Source: JBALVT01 sp045110675 (GTDB lineage: Bacteria; Pseudomonadota; Gammaproteobacteria; Pseudomonadales; Halieaceae). From it: a stretch of DNA of 64,000 nt. Below the pieces are notes generated by a model. That model had not been told where the DNA came from. It did no database searches and saw only the letters and a list, made by a program, of their open reading frames with translations. A program made the position numbers and the translations under genes. Location: the NCBI GenBank assembly GCA_045110675.1, contig JBGCGJ010000020.1, positions 62,001 to 126,000 on the forward strand, written 5' to 3'. This document shows positions 33,123-42,486 of the stretch, piece after piece. Positions within the stretch are counted from its first letter, which is position 1. Every line of letters starts with the position of its first letter.

Positions 33123-35474
33123 TCAAAACCAATAACGTGAATACTCCTTACGATGGCGCGTAACAGCCCCAATACCCCGCTCTTCCAAGACAAACTCAAT
33201 AGCGCCATCTCGCGAGGTGGAATAAAGCGAAGTATTACCATTTTCAACACGCTCAATTACGCCGTTGTGGGGATGTCCAAAGGCGTTGCGATAACCACTG
33301 CTGAATACGATAGTTTTAGCTTGTACGTATTTTAACCAGGGCCTCGAAGAGGAAGAGTTACTGCCATGGTGCGGCGCCAACATCCATTCACTATGCAGCT
33401 TACTGCGCCAGTATTGCACCAATGACTTTTCCCTGTGCCTATCAATATCTCCGGTGAGCAAAACTTTCGTATCCCCCACGGAAATTTGTAACACGCAGGA
33501 CCCATTATTACTGCTCAAGCCGCTCTCAAACGCAGGCGACAAAAATTGAAACCGAACTGACGTACTCCACTGCCAGGCTTTGCCCGCTATGCAAGGCGCA
33601 GGCCCATCGACCAGGGGTTGATCGCTCGCTGCGCCTGAAAAGTACTTTTGCACCGGCAGCTTGGACACCAGCTCATTCGCCCCCGCACTGTGATCGTTGT
33701 CGCCGTGGCTCACAACAAGCGTCTCCAACTGCTGAATATTTTCACGACGCAAAAAGGGAATAACCACGGTCTGTGCCAGATTTCTACCTTGGGGATTCCC
33801 GCCCCCGGTATCGTAAACCAGTGTTCTGGCACCATCGCTAAATATCACGGCCGTTCCCTGCCCCACGTCCAAGACTGTCAGCTTGGCCAAATAATCATCT
33901 TCTATACGATTGCCTCCCCGAGACAGTAACAATGGCGTGCAGAACACAAGACTTACCAACCAGGAATTAGGCAGAGCCCGGGATGCCAACAAAAACAGAC
34001 CGAGCAAGGCCAGCAATAAACTGGGTAAACTGGTATAAAACGGGTGGTAAAAAGCGTCGCGTTTCAATTCGACAAGTTGCTGTGCAAGTGGAATCAACAG
34101 ATCTAAAGGCCAAGCCGCCAGGCGAAACAAGACATCACCTAACTCTTGCGAAAACCAACAAGCAGAGGCTCCCAGCAAAGCCAATGGCACAACGAAAAAT
34201 CCCACCAGTGGGATCAAGCAGAAGTTGGCTAAGGCTGAAACTGCGCTGGCACCACCAAACCAAAATCCGCCCAGCGGAAACATGACCAAGGACATAGCAA
34301 AATGAACAGACAGCAGCCGTAGAATCAGACTTTGACTGGGCAACCACATGTTCAACCAGAGTAACCAGGCGACGGCGACAAAAGACAGCCAGAATCCACT
34401 GCCCAAGATTTGCAAGGGATTGACGACGAGCACCATAAACGCGGCGATAAGCAGGTTGTTCCAGGAGCTACTGCGACGAGAAAACATCGGTGCAATGAGA
34501 AAAACAGATAACATCATCACTGCGCGATTAGTTGGCAGAGAAAAGCCCGCCAGCGCGGCGTAGGCAATCGCAAATACTGCGGCAACGCAATGAGGCAAAA
34601 ACACAACATATCTCTGATAGCCCAAGACACTAACCACTCTGGAAAGTATCGCTCCCAAGCCCAGCCCCAGACCCGCAACCAGCCCAATGTGTAACCCCGA
34701 TATCGCCAGCAGGTGATTCAGACCAAACGCTTGAAATAGCTGCCACAGCTGATCGTCGACGCCGCTTTTATCGGCCACCGTAAGCGCCCGCAACACGCCG
34801 TGCGAATCTGGACTAAGACCTGCCTTTGCTATCCGGCTACTCACCGCACTGCGAATACGATGGTGCTGGTACTGTAACTCGACGGCATTCCCCAGGAAAA
34901 TATCCGTATTAGGCAGTACGCTCGCTACGGCGTCGATCCGATTCTGCGCATACCAGGCTTGTATATTAAAACTTCCGGGATTAACAAGACCCCAGGGGCG
35001 TTTTAGCTTTGAGTCGAATTGCCACTGCTGGCCCGGGCGAATAGGTCGATCTCCGTAATAAGTCATCTGAATGAGCTTTGGACCCACACAGGCAAACGGG
35101 GTTAAGGATGTCACATCCAAATTAAATTTTTGGTTTGGTTTACCGTATCGACTGATAGAACTTCGCGGCAAAGATGCAACGATACCTTGGACTTGCAACC
35201 GCTCACCCTCGCAATCTCGAGAGATCCTGCTGTCGACAAGGGCGTGTCCGTGGCCTATAGCAAGCGCTATACCCCCGAAAATACCACTGGCGAAGGTCAC
35301 CCGTTTTCGACGGCTCAAAAACAGCAATACGACGCTAATCACGAAAAATAAACCCGTGATTTTTATCGAGGGTAAATTTGCCAGCAATGACACTGGCATT
35401 ATTCCTGCAATGGTGCCGATCATCCATGATCGCATCTGGAGAACCCAATTTATTAAGGGCATAATGGCCCACAC
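33123..35474 (-). CDS. comEC: ComEC/Rec2 DNA-uptake channel protein
   Basis: 783 residues. Order: N-terminal membrane helices and DUF4131 region (about 15-190), Competence domain with about eight helices (about 210-500; LLAISGLHIGLVAGL signature), and a C-terminal metallo-beta-lactamase domain with TLVVSHGDNDHSAGANEL and LLTGDIDRHREK. It forms the inner-membrane channel for single-stranded DNA in natural transformation. The start is a GTG at 35474 with GGGGA upstream; an ATG at 35462 is possible. It lies upstream of exbB/msbA, as ycaI does in E. coli. No other competence gene is nearby. Confidence 0.94.
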   Translation of the reverse strand: MWAIMPLINWVLQMRSWMIGTIAGIMPVSLLANLPSIKITGLFFVISVVLLFLSRRKRVTFASGIFGGIALAIGHGHALVDSRISRDCEGERLQVQGIVASLPRSSISRYGKPNQKFNLDVTSLTPFACVGPKLIQMTYYGDRPIRPGQQWQFDSKLKRPWGLVNPGSFNIQAWYAQNRIDAVASVLPNTDIFLGNAVELQYQHHRIRSAVSSRIAKAGLSPDSHGVLRALTVADKSGVDDQLWQLFQAFGLNHLLAISGLHIGLVAGLGLGLGAILSRVVSVLGYQRYVVFLPHCVAAVFAIAYAALAGFSLPTNRAVMMLSVFLIAPMFSRRSSSWNNLLIAAFMVLVVNPLQILGSGFWLSFVAVAWLLWLNMWLPSQSLILRLLSVHFAMSLVMFPLGGFWFGGASAVSALANFCLIPLVGFFVVPLALLGASACWFSQELGDVLFRLAAWPLDLLIPLAQQLVELKRDAFYHPFYTSLPSLLLALLGLFLLASRALPNSWLVSLVFCTPLLLSRGGNRIEDDYLAKLTVLDVGQGTAVIFSDGARTLVYDTGGGNPQGRNLAQTVVIPFLRRENIQQLETLVVSHGDNDHSAGANELVSKLPVQKYFSGAASDQPLVDGPAPCIAGKAWQWSTSVRFQFLSPAFESGLSSNNGSCVLQISVGDTKVLLTGDIDRHREKSLVQYWRSKLHSEWMLAPHHGSNSSSSRPWLKYVQAKTIVFSSGYRNAFGHPHNGVIERVENGNTSLYSTSRDGAIEFVLEERGIGAVTRHRKEYSRYWF

Positions 35475-35571
35475 GCATTCCCCAAGAGATCAGATTTTTG
35501 AGGCGTCGCGCGCTACATAGTCAAGCACAATGTAACGGGCGATAACACATCCTCAACAACCACATTACGCA

Positions 35572-36105
35572 ATGCCAAAACGAACACTCAAGCAACTTGC
35601 CCCCAGCCCTGCGGCGCTTCGCGAGATAAAGCTGCTGCGATTCCTGGGTGAGTGGATCTACGAGCCAAACCTCTGGCATGTCAATCGCTACTCGGCTTCG
35701 ATGGCTTTTTTCGTCGGCCTGTTTGTGGCTTTTATGCCAATACCAGGACAAATGGTATTGGCCGCACTACTCGCCGTTTTACTACGCTGCAATCTACCGC
35801 TTTCCGTTGGCTTGGTCTGGATCACCAACCCGGTCACCATACCCGCGATGTTTTATCTGGCGTACCGGGTCGGTGCACTTGTTATCGATGTACCGGTGCA
35901 AGCGCTGGAGTTTGAATTGAATTGGGCCTGGCTGCGAGGAAGCCTCGGGGTTATTTGGAAACCGCTAATGCTGGGCAGTGTGATTTGTGGATTGTTCTTT
36001 GGGTCGATGGGGTTTTTTATCATCAGTATGATGTGGCGATGGCGTGTGGTGACTCTATGGCGACAACGCAAGGAAAGGCGTAAGAAGCGTCGCAATCACT
36101 CCTGA
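35572..36105 (+). CDS. DUF2062 domain-containing membrane protein
   Basis: 177 residues. A basic N-terminus (PKRTLKQL) precedes the DUF2062 core: NLWHVNRYSASMAFFVGLFVAFMPIPGQMVLA, ITNPVTIPAMFYLAYRVG, and a third hydrophobic segment near 135-160, followed by a strongly basic tail. Function unknown. It diverges from comEC and meets lolE tail to tail (10-bp overlap). Homologues occur next to comEC or exbB/D in Pseudomonas. Confidence 0.9.
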   Translation: MPKRTLKQLAPSPAALREIKLLRFLGEWIYEPNLWHVNRYSASMAFFVGLFVAFMPIPGQMVLAALLAVLLRCNLPLSVGLVWITNPVTIPAMFYLAYRVGALVIDVPVQALEFELNWAWLRGSLGVIWKPLMLGSVICGLFFGSMGFFIISMMWRWRVVTLWRQRKERRKKRRNHS

Positions 36106-37337
36106 TTCAAAATAGCCGCAGGCGCCAGACGTGAGGCTCTCAAGGCCGGATAGATCGCAGCAAGCAGACACATCACAAAAGCGACGCCACCGACAAACAA
36201 AATATCATTGAGAAGAATTTCCACGGGTAAAAAAGACACCGGGTAAACATCCGTATTGAGGAATCGCATATCGAGAGCGCCTTCAAGCGCCGCCACGAAG
36301 TCCGTGACAAAGTAGCTGCCAAGCACTCCCAAAGCACTCCCTAAAAGAACACCTACACAACCAATCATCGCCCCCTGGACAATAAAAATCCTGGCGATCT
36401 CGCTGGGTCTGGCTCCCAAAGTACGCAAAATCGCTATATCCGAGCGTTTATCGAAGACCACAAGCACAAGGGAAGAAACTACATTGAACGCCGCAACGGC
36501 AATAATTGAAAACAGCAAGATAGAAATCAAATCTCTGGACAACTGAATAGCAGCGTAGAGATTGCCATGTGTCATCAGCCAGTTCGTTGCGTAAAAACCA
36601 ACCGGCAGACTATTCACCAACTCCCAACCGATACGAGAGACATCAAATAGTTTATTGGTGGTAATTTGTAATCCACTCACACCGTCATCGAGTTGCGCAA
36701 CCGCTGATGCCAGCGGAAGATGCACCAGCGCAGCGCTTTGGTCCAGTTCGGTACCGGTACTGAGCGTGGCCCTGAGCACCACCGTTTCATACTGGGCACC
36801 CTTTGAAATCTGCGTCTGTTGCATATCTGGAACCAGCAATGTCAGGGTATCACCCGGTACTATCCCTAAATTTTCCGCTATGGATGCACCTAATATCAGC
36901 CCCTTGGGATCTTCTCTAAAAAGTGCCAGCTGTGTCGCATCCAGGTGTTTCGATAAATCGTTTCCGCCACTCTCAATCGGAATTTCCATACCGATGACGC
37001 GGGCAGTCTCAATAGTGCCGGCGTGCATCAGCAGCGCGTCAAAATGTGAAAAAGGCGTGATCGAAACCACCTCTGGGTGTTCAGTTAACATCGCCGCCTT
37101 GTCCTCCCAGGCGGTGATCGGAACATGTGAGTAAATTGTGACATGGGGCACCAGCCCCAAAATCCGTTCCCGCATTTCCTTATCGAAGCCGTTCATCACC
37201 GACAGTACGATGATCAGCAAGGCTATCGCGAGAACCAATCCGGCCATCGAGAGGGTCGATAAAAAAGTCGAGAGGTAGCCTTTGCCAAAAGCGAAGGTAT
37301 AGCGCCTGGCAACACTGACGATCTCTGAGCTATTCAC
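36096..37337 (-). CDS. lolE: Lipoprotein-releasing ABC transporter permease, LolE-type
   Basis: 413 residues with the MacB/FtsX-like plan: one N-terminal membrane helix (about 20-45), a large periplasmic domain, and three C-terminal helices (about 270-295, 320-345, 375-400). It starts with the family segment SFAFGKGYLSTFLSTLSMAGLVLAIALLIIVLSVMNGF-like sequence. With LolC and the ATPase LolD it extracts outer-membrane lipoproteins from the inner membrane for LolA. Assigned as LolE because it is the third gene of lolC-lolD-lolE and 8 bp overlap lolD; the C/E names could be swapped. Confidence 0.93.
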   Translation of the reverse strand: MNSSEIVSVARRYTFAFGKGYLSTFLSTLSMAGLVLAIALLIIVLSVMNGFDKEMRERILGLVPHVTIYSHVPITAWEDKAAMLTEHPEVVSITPFSHFDALLMHAGTIETARVIGMEIPIESGGNDLSKHLDATQLALFREDPKGLILGASIAENLGIVPGDTLTLLVPDMQQTQISKGAQYETVVLRATLSTGTELDQSAALVHLPLASAVAQLDDGVSGLQITTNKLFDVSRIGWELVNSLPVGFYATNWLMTHGNLYAAIQLSRDLISILLFSIIAVAAFNVVSSLVLVVFDKRSDIAILRTLGARPSEIARIFIVQGAMIGCVGVLLGSALGVLGSYFVTDFVAALEGALDMRFLNTDVYPVSFLPVEILLNDILFVGGVAFVMCLLAAIYPALRASRLAPAAILNQE

Positions 37338-38016
37338 GGCTCAGCTGCCACAGCCCCGCATCGCGCAGCTCCAGTGTTCTGTCCATGCGGTCTGCGATTG
37401 CGCCATCGTGGGTGACAACAATAAAGGACGCTTGCTCTTTTCTCAGCTCATCAATTAACGCCAGCACCTGGTCGGCAGACTGCGGGTCCAGGTTTCCGGT
37501 CGGTTCATCCATCAACACACAGGCAGGTCTTGTTACCAATGCTCTGGCGATAGCCACCCGCTGCCGTTCACCACCCGACAGTTGACCAGGCCGGTGATCC
37601 AAACGATGCTGTAAACCGACTCGCGCAAGCATTTCCTCGGCCCGCTGCCAGGCCTTTGCTCGCTTGAGACCACCGATAAGCAGAGGCATGCCGACATTTT
37701 CTCGCGCATCAAACTCCGCAAGTAGGTGGTGAAATTGATAAACAAAACCCAGCTTTTTATTGCGCAACGCACACAGTTCAGTCTCCGCCAGGGCAGACAA
37801 CTCCTGCCCCGCTATCAACACCTTTCCCTCACTGGGATTATCCAGACCGCCCAGGAGGTTGAGCAAGGTGGATTTTCCCGAGCCGGACGCACCGACAATA
37901 GCGATTTTTTCGCCTGCTAACAGCGTGAGATCAATTCCCTCAAGTACCTTGACGCTGCGATCTCCATCGAGATAGGTGCGGCCCAAAGACTGGCACTGCA
38001 GTACCACTTCACTCAT
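37330..38016 (-). CDS. lolD: Lipoprotein-releasing system ATP-binding protein LolD
   Basis: 228 residues from the ATG at 38016; the open frame extends 12 codons into lolC. Walker A GASGSGKST with K48, the signature LSGGERQRVAIARAL, and Walker B CVLMDEPTGNLD are intact. The QFHHLLAEFDARENV segment is typical of LolD. It powers lipoprotein release by LolC and LolE. It overlaps both permease genes by eight bases, which suggests translational coupling. Confidence 0.95.
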   Translation of the reverse strand: MSEVVLQCQSLGRTYLDGDRSVKVLEGIDLTLLAGEKIAIVGASGSGKSTLLNLLGGLDNPSEGKVLIAGQELSALAETELCALRNKKLGFVYQFHHLLAEFDARENVGMPLLIGGLKRAKAWQRAEEMLARVGLQHRLDHRPGQLSGGERQRVAIARALVTRPACVLMDEPTGNLDPQSADQVLALIDELRKEQASFIVVTHDGAIADRMDRTLELRDAGLWQLSRE

Positions 38017-39274
38017 AACGTAAAACCTCTGCGGGAGCGACCTGGGAGGCACGCCATGCGGGATACAAGGTTGCCAGCAAGCTTAGCGAGAGGGATGCGC
38101 CCGCAACTTTGACAACATCACTCCACTGTAAACTCGAGGGTAATTCACTGATGAAATACACCGAGGGATCAAACAGCTTCACACCAATCAACCCCTCGAC
38201 AAAAAGGGTCAGGGGCGCAATATAGCTGGCCAGGGAGATACCCAAAATCAACCCCACAGTGATACCCACCAAAGCGAGAACTAATCCATGGGCGATGAAC
38301 ACCGCCATTATACCTCCCGCGCCAGCACCCATTGTTCGCAGAACGGCGACATCTCTACGTTTCTCCGCTACAGACATCACCAGCGTAGAAATAATATTGA
38401 AGGCGGCGACGGCGACCACACAAAGCAACAGCAGAGTCACCATGACCTTCTCCATTTTCACCGCCCTGAATAAGGAGCCTTGCGTTTCGCTCCAATCTTT
38501 TATCTGATACTCACCCGGTGGTAGTTGGCTCCCGACTTTTGCCATCACCTCAGGAGCTGCAAACAACTCCGTCGTACGTACTTGTAAACCGTCTACCTTT
38601 CCCTTTTTTCCCATCAGTCTCTGGCCCGTTGCTAAGGACACGTAGGACTGGAAGGAATCGGGCTGGGCACCCACTTCGAACAAACCTGTCACTTTCAATT
38701 TTTTACTTCGGGGGAACACACCCAGCGGCGTTACGGTTAACTTTGGTACCGTTACCTCAACGTGATCGCCCACCCGCACACCCAGACTCCGGGCTAATGC
38801 AGAACCCAGCACAACAGAAAAAGGTTTATCTGTGAGTGAGGTTAATGTGCCGGCGATCATGGACTCCCCAATACCCGACACGGTTTCTTCAAGCTCGGTA
38901 TCGATAGCCGTGAGCACGCCGCCACGCAGGGACGTGCGCCCTGTAAAAATAACTTTTGCCGTAATGTAAGGAGAAACCCCGAGAACTTCCGGATGCTGCT
39001 GAACGCGCTGAAGCAACTCCGACCACTCGGAAATACCTTGCCCAGATGACTCTATATAGCCATGGGAAACCAAAGAGAGTATTCGACCACGCAACTCTCC
39101 CGCAAAGCCATTCATCACTGACAATACTGTGATCAAACTGGCGACACCCAGCACCATTCCCAACATCGATACCATTGAAATAATCGAAGTAAAGCGATTG
39201 CGCTTGCGACTGAAGCTATAGCGCATGCCAATGAACATTGCGTAATTTGAGAGAGAGAGTTTTTCGCTACTCAA
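38009..39274 (-). CDS. lolC: Lipoprotein-releasing ABC transporter permease, LolC-type
   Basis: 421 residues with the same topology as the downstream permease: N-terminal helix (about 30-55), periplasmic MacB-like domain, and three C-terminal helices. The start SLSNYAMFIGMRYSFSRKRNRFTSIISMVSMLGMVLGVASLITVLSVMNGFAGELRGRIL-like layout is characteristic of LolC. First gene of the lolCDE operon. LolC carries the LolA-interacting hook in E. coli; this cannot be confirmed by eye here. Confidence 0.93.
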   Translation of the reverse strand: MSSEKLSLSNYAMFIGMRYSFSRKRNRFTSIISMVSMLGMVLGVASLITVLSVMNGFAGELRGRILSLVSHGYIESSGQGISEWSELLQRVQQHPEVLGVSPYITAKVIFTGRTSLRGGVLTAIDTELEETVSGIGESMIAGTLTSLTDKPFSVVLGSALARSLGVRVGDHVEVTVPKLTVTPLGVFPRSKKLKVTGLFEVGAQPDSFQSYVSLATGQRLMGKKGKVDGLQVRTTELFAAPEVMAKVGSQLPPGEYQIKDWSETQGSLFRAVKMEKVMVTLLLLCVVAVAAFNIISTLVMSVAEKRRDVAVLRTMGAGAGGIMAVFIAHGLVLALVGITVGLILGISLASYIAPLTLFVEGLIGVKLFDPSVYFISELPSSLQWSDVVKVAGASLSLSLLATLYPAWRASQVAPAEVLRYE

Positions 39275-39325
39275 GGCGTCGGCCTGGATAACAATTACGT
39301 GAAATAGTCTACCGTCGTTGGAAAA

Positions 39326-39562
39326 CTAGGATTTATCAGCGGGGAAAAAAAGGGGATTCTTCGATTCCGCAGTTTTGCTCTCTCGGGTCTCTTCCTCACA
39401 CAGTTGCGGATTGCCTCCGCAAATATCGCAGGCCGTATCGATACCCAGTGCGCCCATACCGCCACAAGAGCCTTTAATCGGAGAGCCACCCAAGATAACG
39501 CCAATGGCCATGCCGGCGATAACAAGGCCAATTACCAGGGTACTGATCAAAAATAGGGTCAT
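39326..39562 (-). CDS. nqrM: Na+-NQR maturation factor NqrM
   Basis: 78 residues: one N-terminal membrane helix (about 3-26) and then cysteines C33, C45, C48 and C55 in the pattern SCGGMG, CDICGG and QLC. NqrM delivers iron for the Fe site between NqrD and NqrE and is required for NQR assembly. It follows apbE, in the order nqrABCDEF-apbE-nqrM found in Vibrio and relatives. Its C-terminal tail is charged and variable. Confidence 0.93.
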   Translation of the reverse strand: MTLFLISTLVIGLVIAGMAIGVILGGSPIKGSCGGMGALGIDTACDICGGNPQLCEEETRESKTAESKNPLFFPADKS

Positions 39563-39601
39563 GACTTAAACACTCCGTAGTTATCCACAAAGGCCTAACT
39601 C

Positions 39602-40654
39602 TCAGCCTTCTGGGCTTTGCAAATACGGCGCAAAGGCCTCCGTATAGCTGCTCACATAATTATCCTCTTTGCGTCGGATAAAATATACCGCTAAATCCTG
39701 TTCTTGAGCCAGCGCCAGGGCGTCATCGGCACCTAGCACAGTCAGTGCTGTGGCCCAGCCATCGGCTAACATTGCACTGTCGTGAACCACGGTAACCGAA
39801 ACCAGGTCATGTTCCACAGGATAGCCGGTTCGCGGATCAATACTGTGTGAGAACCGCTTCCCATCGCGTTCGAAAAAATTTCTGTAGTCTCCAGAAGTGG
39901 CTATCGCCGCATCTGTCAGGCTGAGGGCCTGAGCTATGCTCCGTTCACCTTGTTGCGGTTGCTCGATCGCGATGCGCCAGAGATCTCCGCGCTGACTGTG
40001 CCCCGCCAATCGCATTTCTCCACCCACCTCGACAAGAAAATTATCGATACTCTGAGACGTCAGCCAATTGGCTACTCTGTCTACAGCGTAGCCCTTCGCA
40101 AGAGATGAAAAATCCAGCGAAAGTTCACTGTGCTTTCTCACGGCCATGGCGCTGGTATCCAGTTCTAGCTTTTCCTGTCCTACCTCTGCCAGCAGGTTTT
40201 TGACTTCCTCATCGGCGGGTAGTTCCCCTTTGAGAACCTCAGGTCCGAAACCCCAGCGGTTCACTAAAGGCCCAATAGTAACGTCATAGGCACCGCGACT
40301 GAGCTCCCCCAGGGACAGAGCCGCACTCAGTACGGAGTAAAACTCTTGGGATACGGGAGACCAATTTCCAGGTAGCGCGCGATTGAACGCGCTGATTTCC
40401 GAGTCGGACTTGTAGGTGGACATGCTTTCATTGACGCCTGCCAGAATGGCCTCAATGTCGCGCTGCAGTGTATCCTCATTGGCACTACTGTCACCAGCCA
40501 AGTAAGAAACATGCCAGGTGGTGCCCATTGTCGAACCCGATAGGCGGCTGAGATCTTGATCGCTGGAGCAAGCACTGGCAAGAAAAACGATAAGTAGTAC
40601 AGCAAAAAAAAGCCACTGCATTGAGTGGCTTCTAATCTTATCCGCCGAAGTCAT
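39602..40654 (-). CDS. apbE: FAD:protein FMN transferase ApbE
   Basis: 350 residues from the ATG at 40654, which overlaps nqrF by 17 bp and gives a signal peptide with a basic start (KIRSHS) and lipobox LASAC. Family marks are SGSTMGTTWHV after the signal, SLAKGYAVDRVANWL, FLVEVGGEMRLAGH and SIDPRTGYPV. It attaches FMN to threonines of NqrB and NqrC in the periplasm. The next ATG (40621) would leave a signal peptide without a positive n-region and lies in the loop of a strong terminator hairpin, which is therefore inside the coding start. Confidence 0.93.
   Translation of the reverse strand: MTSADKIRSHSMQWLFFAVLLIVFLASACSSDQDLSRLSGSTMGTTWHVSYLAGDSSANEDTLQRDIEAILAGVNESMSTYKSDSEISAFNRALPGNWSPVSQEFYSVLSAALSLGELSRGAYDVTIGPLVNRWGFGPEVLKGELPADEEVKNLLAEVGQEKLELDTSAMAVRKHSELSLDFSSLAKGYAVDRVANWLTSQSIDNFLVEVGGEMRLAGHSQRGDLWRIAIEQPQQGERSIAQALSLTDAAIATSGDYRNFFERDGKRFSHSIDPRTGYPVEHDLVSVTVVHDSAMLADGWATALTVLGADDALALAQEQDLAVYFIRRKEDNYVSSYTEAFAPYLQSPEG
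40604..40631 (-). terminator. Intrinsic terminator inside the apbE 5' coding region
   Basis: Minus strand: AGCCACT (40624-40630) and AGTGGCT (40611-40617) form a perfect 7-bp stem around a six-base loop CAATGC, followed by eight T (40604-40611). An A-T pair can extend the stem. It lies 7-8 bp past the nqrF stop and spans codons 9-17 of apbE. It could end nqr transcripts or act as an attenuator for apbE. Confidence 0.8.
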
Positions 40655-41861
40655 CTAGCATGATATTTTCGGGTTCTACCCCCAGATCCGTCAGCATTTG
40701 GATGACAGCTGCGTTCATCATGGGAGGCCCACACATATAGTATTCGCAGTCCTCCGGAGCCGGATGGTTCTTCAAATACTCTTCGAACAACACATTGTGA
40801 ATGAAGCCGGTCAAGCCGTCCCAGTTATCTTCAGGTTGTGGATCTGAAAGCGCCACATGCCATTCAAAGTTATCGTTTTGTTCAGCAAGCATGTCGTACT
40901 CATCCTGGTAGAACATTTCTCGCAGAGAGCGTGCACCGTACCAGAAAGAGATTTTTCGCTTTGAGTGTAATCGCTTGAGCTGATCGAAAAGGTGCGAGCG
41001 CATGGGTGCCATTCCCGCACCCCCGCCAATGAAAACCATTTCCGCATCAGTATCTTTGGCAAAAAAGTCTCCAAATGGCCCGTACACTTTTACCTTGTCA
41101 CCGGGTTTCAGACCAAATACCCAAGAGGACATTTGTCCTGCGGGAATACCTTCGCTTCCAGGTGGTGGCGTGGCTATGCGAATATTGAATTTAACAATGC
41201 CACGCTCTTCCGGGTAATTCGCCATGGAGTAGGCGCGAATAACGGTTTCATCTACAATCGACTCGTACTTGAAAAAACCGAAGTGCTCCCAGTCTCCTCG
41301 GTATTCTTCTGCCACGTCAAAATCGGCATATTTAAAATGGTGGGGCGGACATTCCAACTGCACATAACCACCGGCGCGAAAATCAACGTTCTCGCCTTCG
41401 GGCAGTTTTAAGGTCAGTTCCTTAATAAAGGTCGCCACATTATCGTTGGACTCTACCGTACATTCCCATTGCTTAACGCCAAATACTTCCTCGGGAACTT
41501 CAATTTTCATGTCCTGCTTGACCGCGGTCTGGCAGCTCAGGCGCCAGCCTTCTGCGGCATCTTTGCGAGTAAAATGCGACTCCTCGGTAGGCAGCATCGA
41601 GCCGCCCCCATCGGTAATGATGCACTTGCACTGAGCGCAGGTGCCGCCACCACCGCAGGCAGAGGGTAAAAACAGATCGGCTTCGGACAAAGTCTGTAAC
41701 AGTTTTCCTCCCGCGGGCACCTTAATTGTCTTTTCGCCATTGACCAAAATGGACACTTCGCCGGTGCTGACCAAACTCGACCGCGCCAGCAAGATGATTG
41801 CCACCAGCGCCAACACGATCGCCGTGAACATCCCTACCCCGAATACAATTGTCATATCCAT
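40638..41861 (-). CDS. nqrF: Na+-translocating NADH:quinone reductase subunit F
   Basis: 407 residues. One N-terminal membrane helix (about 5-26), then a plant-type 2Fe-2S domain with C69, C75, C78 and a fourth cysteine near 111 (RLSCQTAV). An FAD domain follows (RAYSMANYPEE) and an NADH-binding domain (FIGGGAGMAPMRSHLFDQL), and the C-terminal YYMCGPPMMNAAVI. It is the electron entry point: NADH to FAD to 2Fe-2S. Last of the structural nqr genes. Confidence 0.97.
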   Translation of the reverse strand: MDMTIVFGVGMFTAIVLALVAIILLARSSLVSTGEVSILVNGEKTIKVPAGGKLLQTLSEADLFLPSACGGGGTCAQCKCIITDGGGSMLPTEESHFTRKDAAEGWRLSCQTAVKQDMKIEVPEEVFGVKQWECTVESNDNVATFIKELTLKLPEGENVDFRAGGYVQLECPPHHFKYADFDVAEEYRGDWEHFGFFKYESIVDETVIRAYSMANYPEERGIVKFNIRIATPPPGSEGIPAGQMSSWVFGLKPGDKVKVYGPFGDFFAKDTDAEMVFIGGGAGMAPMRSHLFDQLKRLHSKRKISFWYGARSLREMFYQDEYDMLAEQNDNFEWHVALSDPQPEDNWDGLTGFIHNVLFEEYLKNHPAPEDCEYYMCGPPMMNAAVIQMLTDLGVEPENIMLDDFGG

Positions 41862-41877
41862 TTCTATCTATACTCGC

Positions 41878-42486
41878 TTAAATATCGATTCCGCCAAAAG
41901 ACATAAAACCCAGTGACATAAGTCCCACAATAATGAAGGTAATGCCAAGCCCTTGGAGGCCATCAGGTACATCGCTGTACTTCATTTTTTCGCGGATGCC
42001 CGCCAAGGCTACAATCGCCAGCGCCCAACCCACTCCCGCGCCTGCTCCGTACACAACGCTTTCACCAAAATTATAATCGCGCTCTACCATGAACAAAGAC
42101 GCGCCTAAAATAGCGCAGTTCACAGTGATCAAAGGCAGGAAAACTCCCAAGGCGTTATACAAGGCGGGGACATACTTATCGAGAAACATCTCCATAATTT
42201 GCACAATAGCCGCGATGACACCTATGTAGGACAGAAGACCCAAAAAGCCCAAATCCATATCCGGCAAACCTGCCCAAGCCAGGGCTCCGTCCGCCAGAAG
42301 ATAGGTGTATATGAGGTTATTAATAGGTACCGTAACGGTCAGCACCACGATAACCGCGATACCCAGGCCCATTGCCGCCTGGATTTTCTTGGAAATGGCC
42401 AGGAAGGTACACATACCCAGGAAAAACGCCAAGGCCATGTTCTCGATAAAAACCGAGCGTACAAAGAGGCTCAAATAATATTCCAT
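41878..42486 (-). CDS. nqrE: Na+-translocating NADH:quinone reductase subunit E
   Basis: 202 residues, six membrane helices, of the RnfA/NqrE family. Conserved cysteine-bearing GMCTFLAISKK and VNCAILGASLFM segments contribute to the Fe site shared with NqrD. The start MEYYLSLFVRSVFIENMAL is typical. Immediately follows nqrD with no gap. Confidence 0.96.
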   Translation of the reverse strand: MEYYLSLFVRSVFIENMALAFFLGMCTFLAISKKIQAAMGLGIAVIVVLTVTVPINNLIYTYLLADGALAWAGLPDMDLGFLGLLSYIGVIAAIVQIMEMFLDKYVPALYNALGVFLPLITVNCAILGASLFMVERDYNFGESVVYGAGAGVGWALAIVALAGIREKMKYSDVPDGLQGLGITFIIVGLMSLGFMSFGGIDI

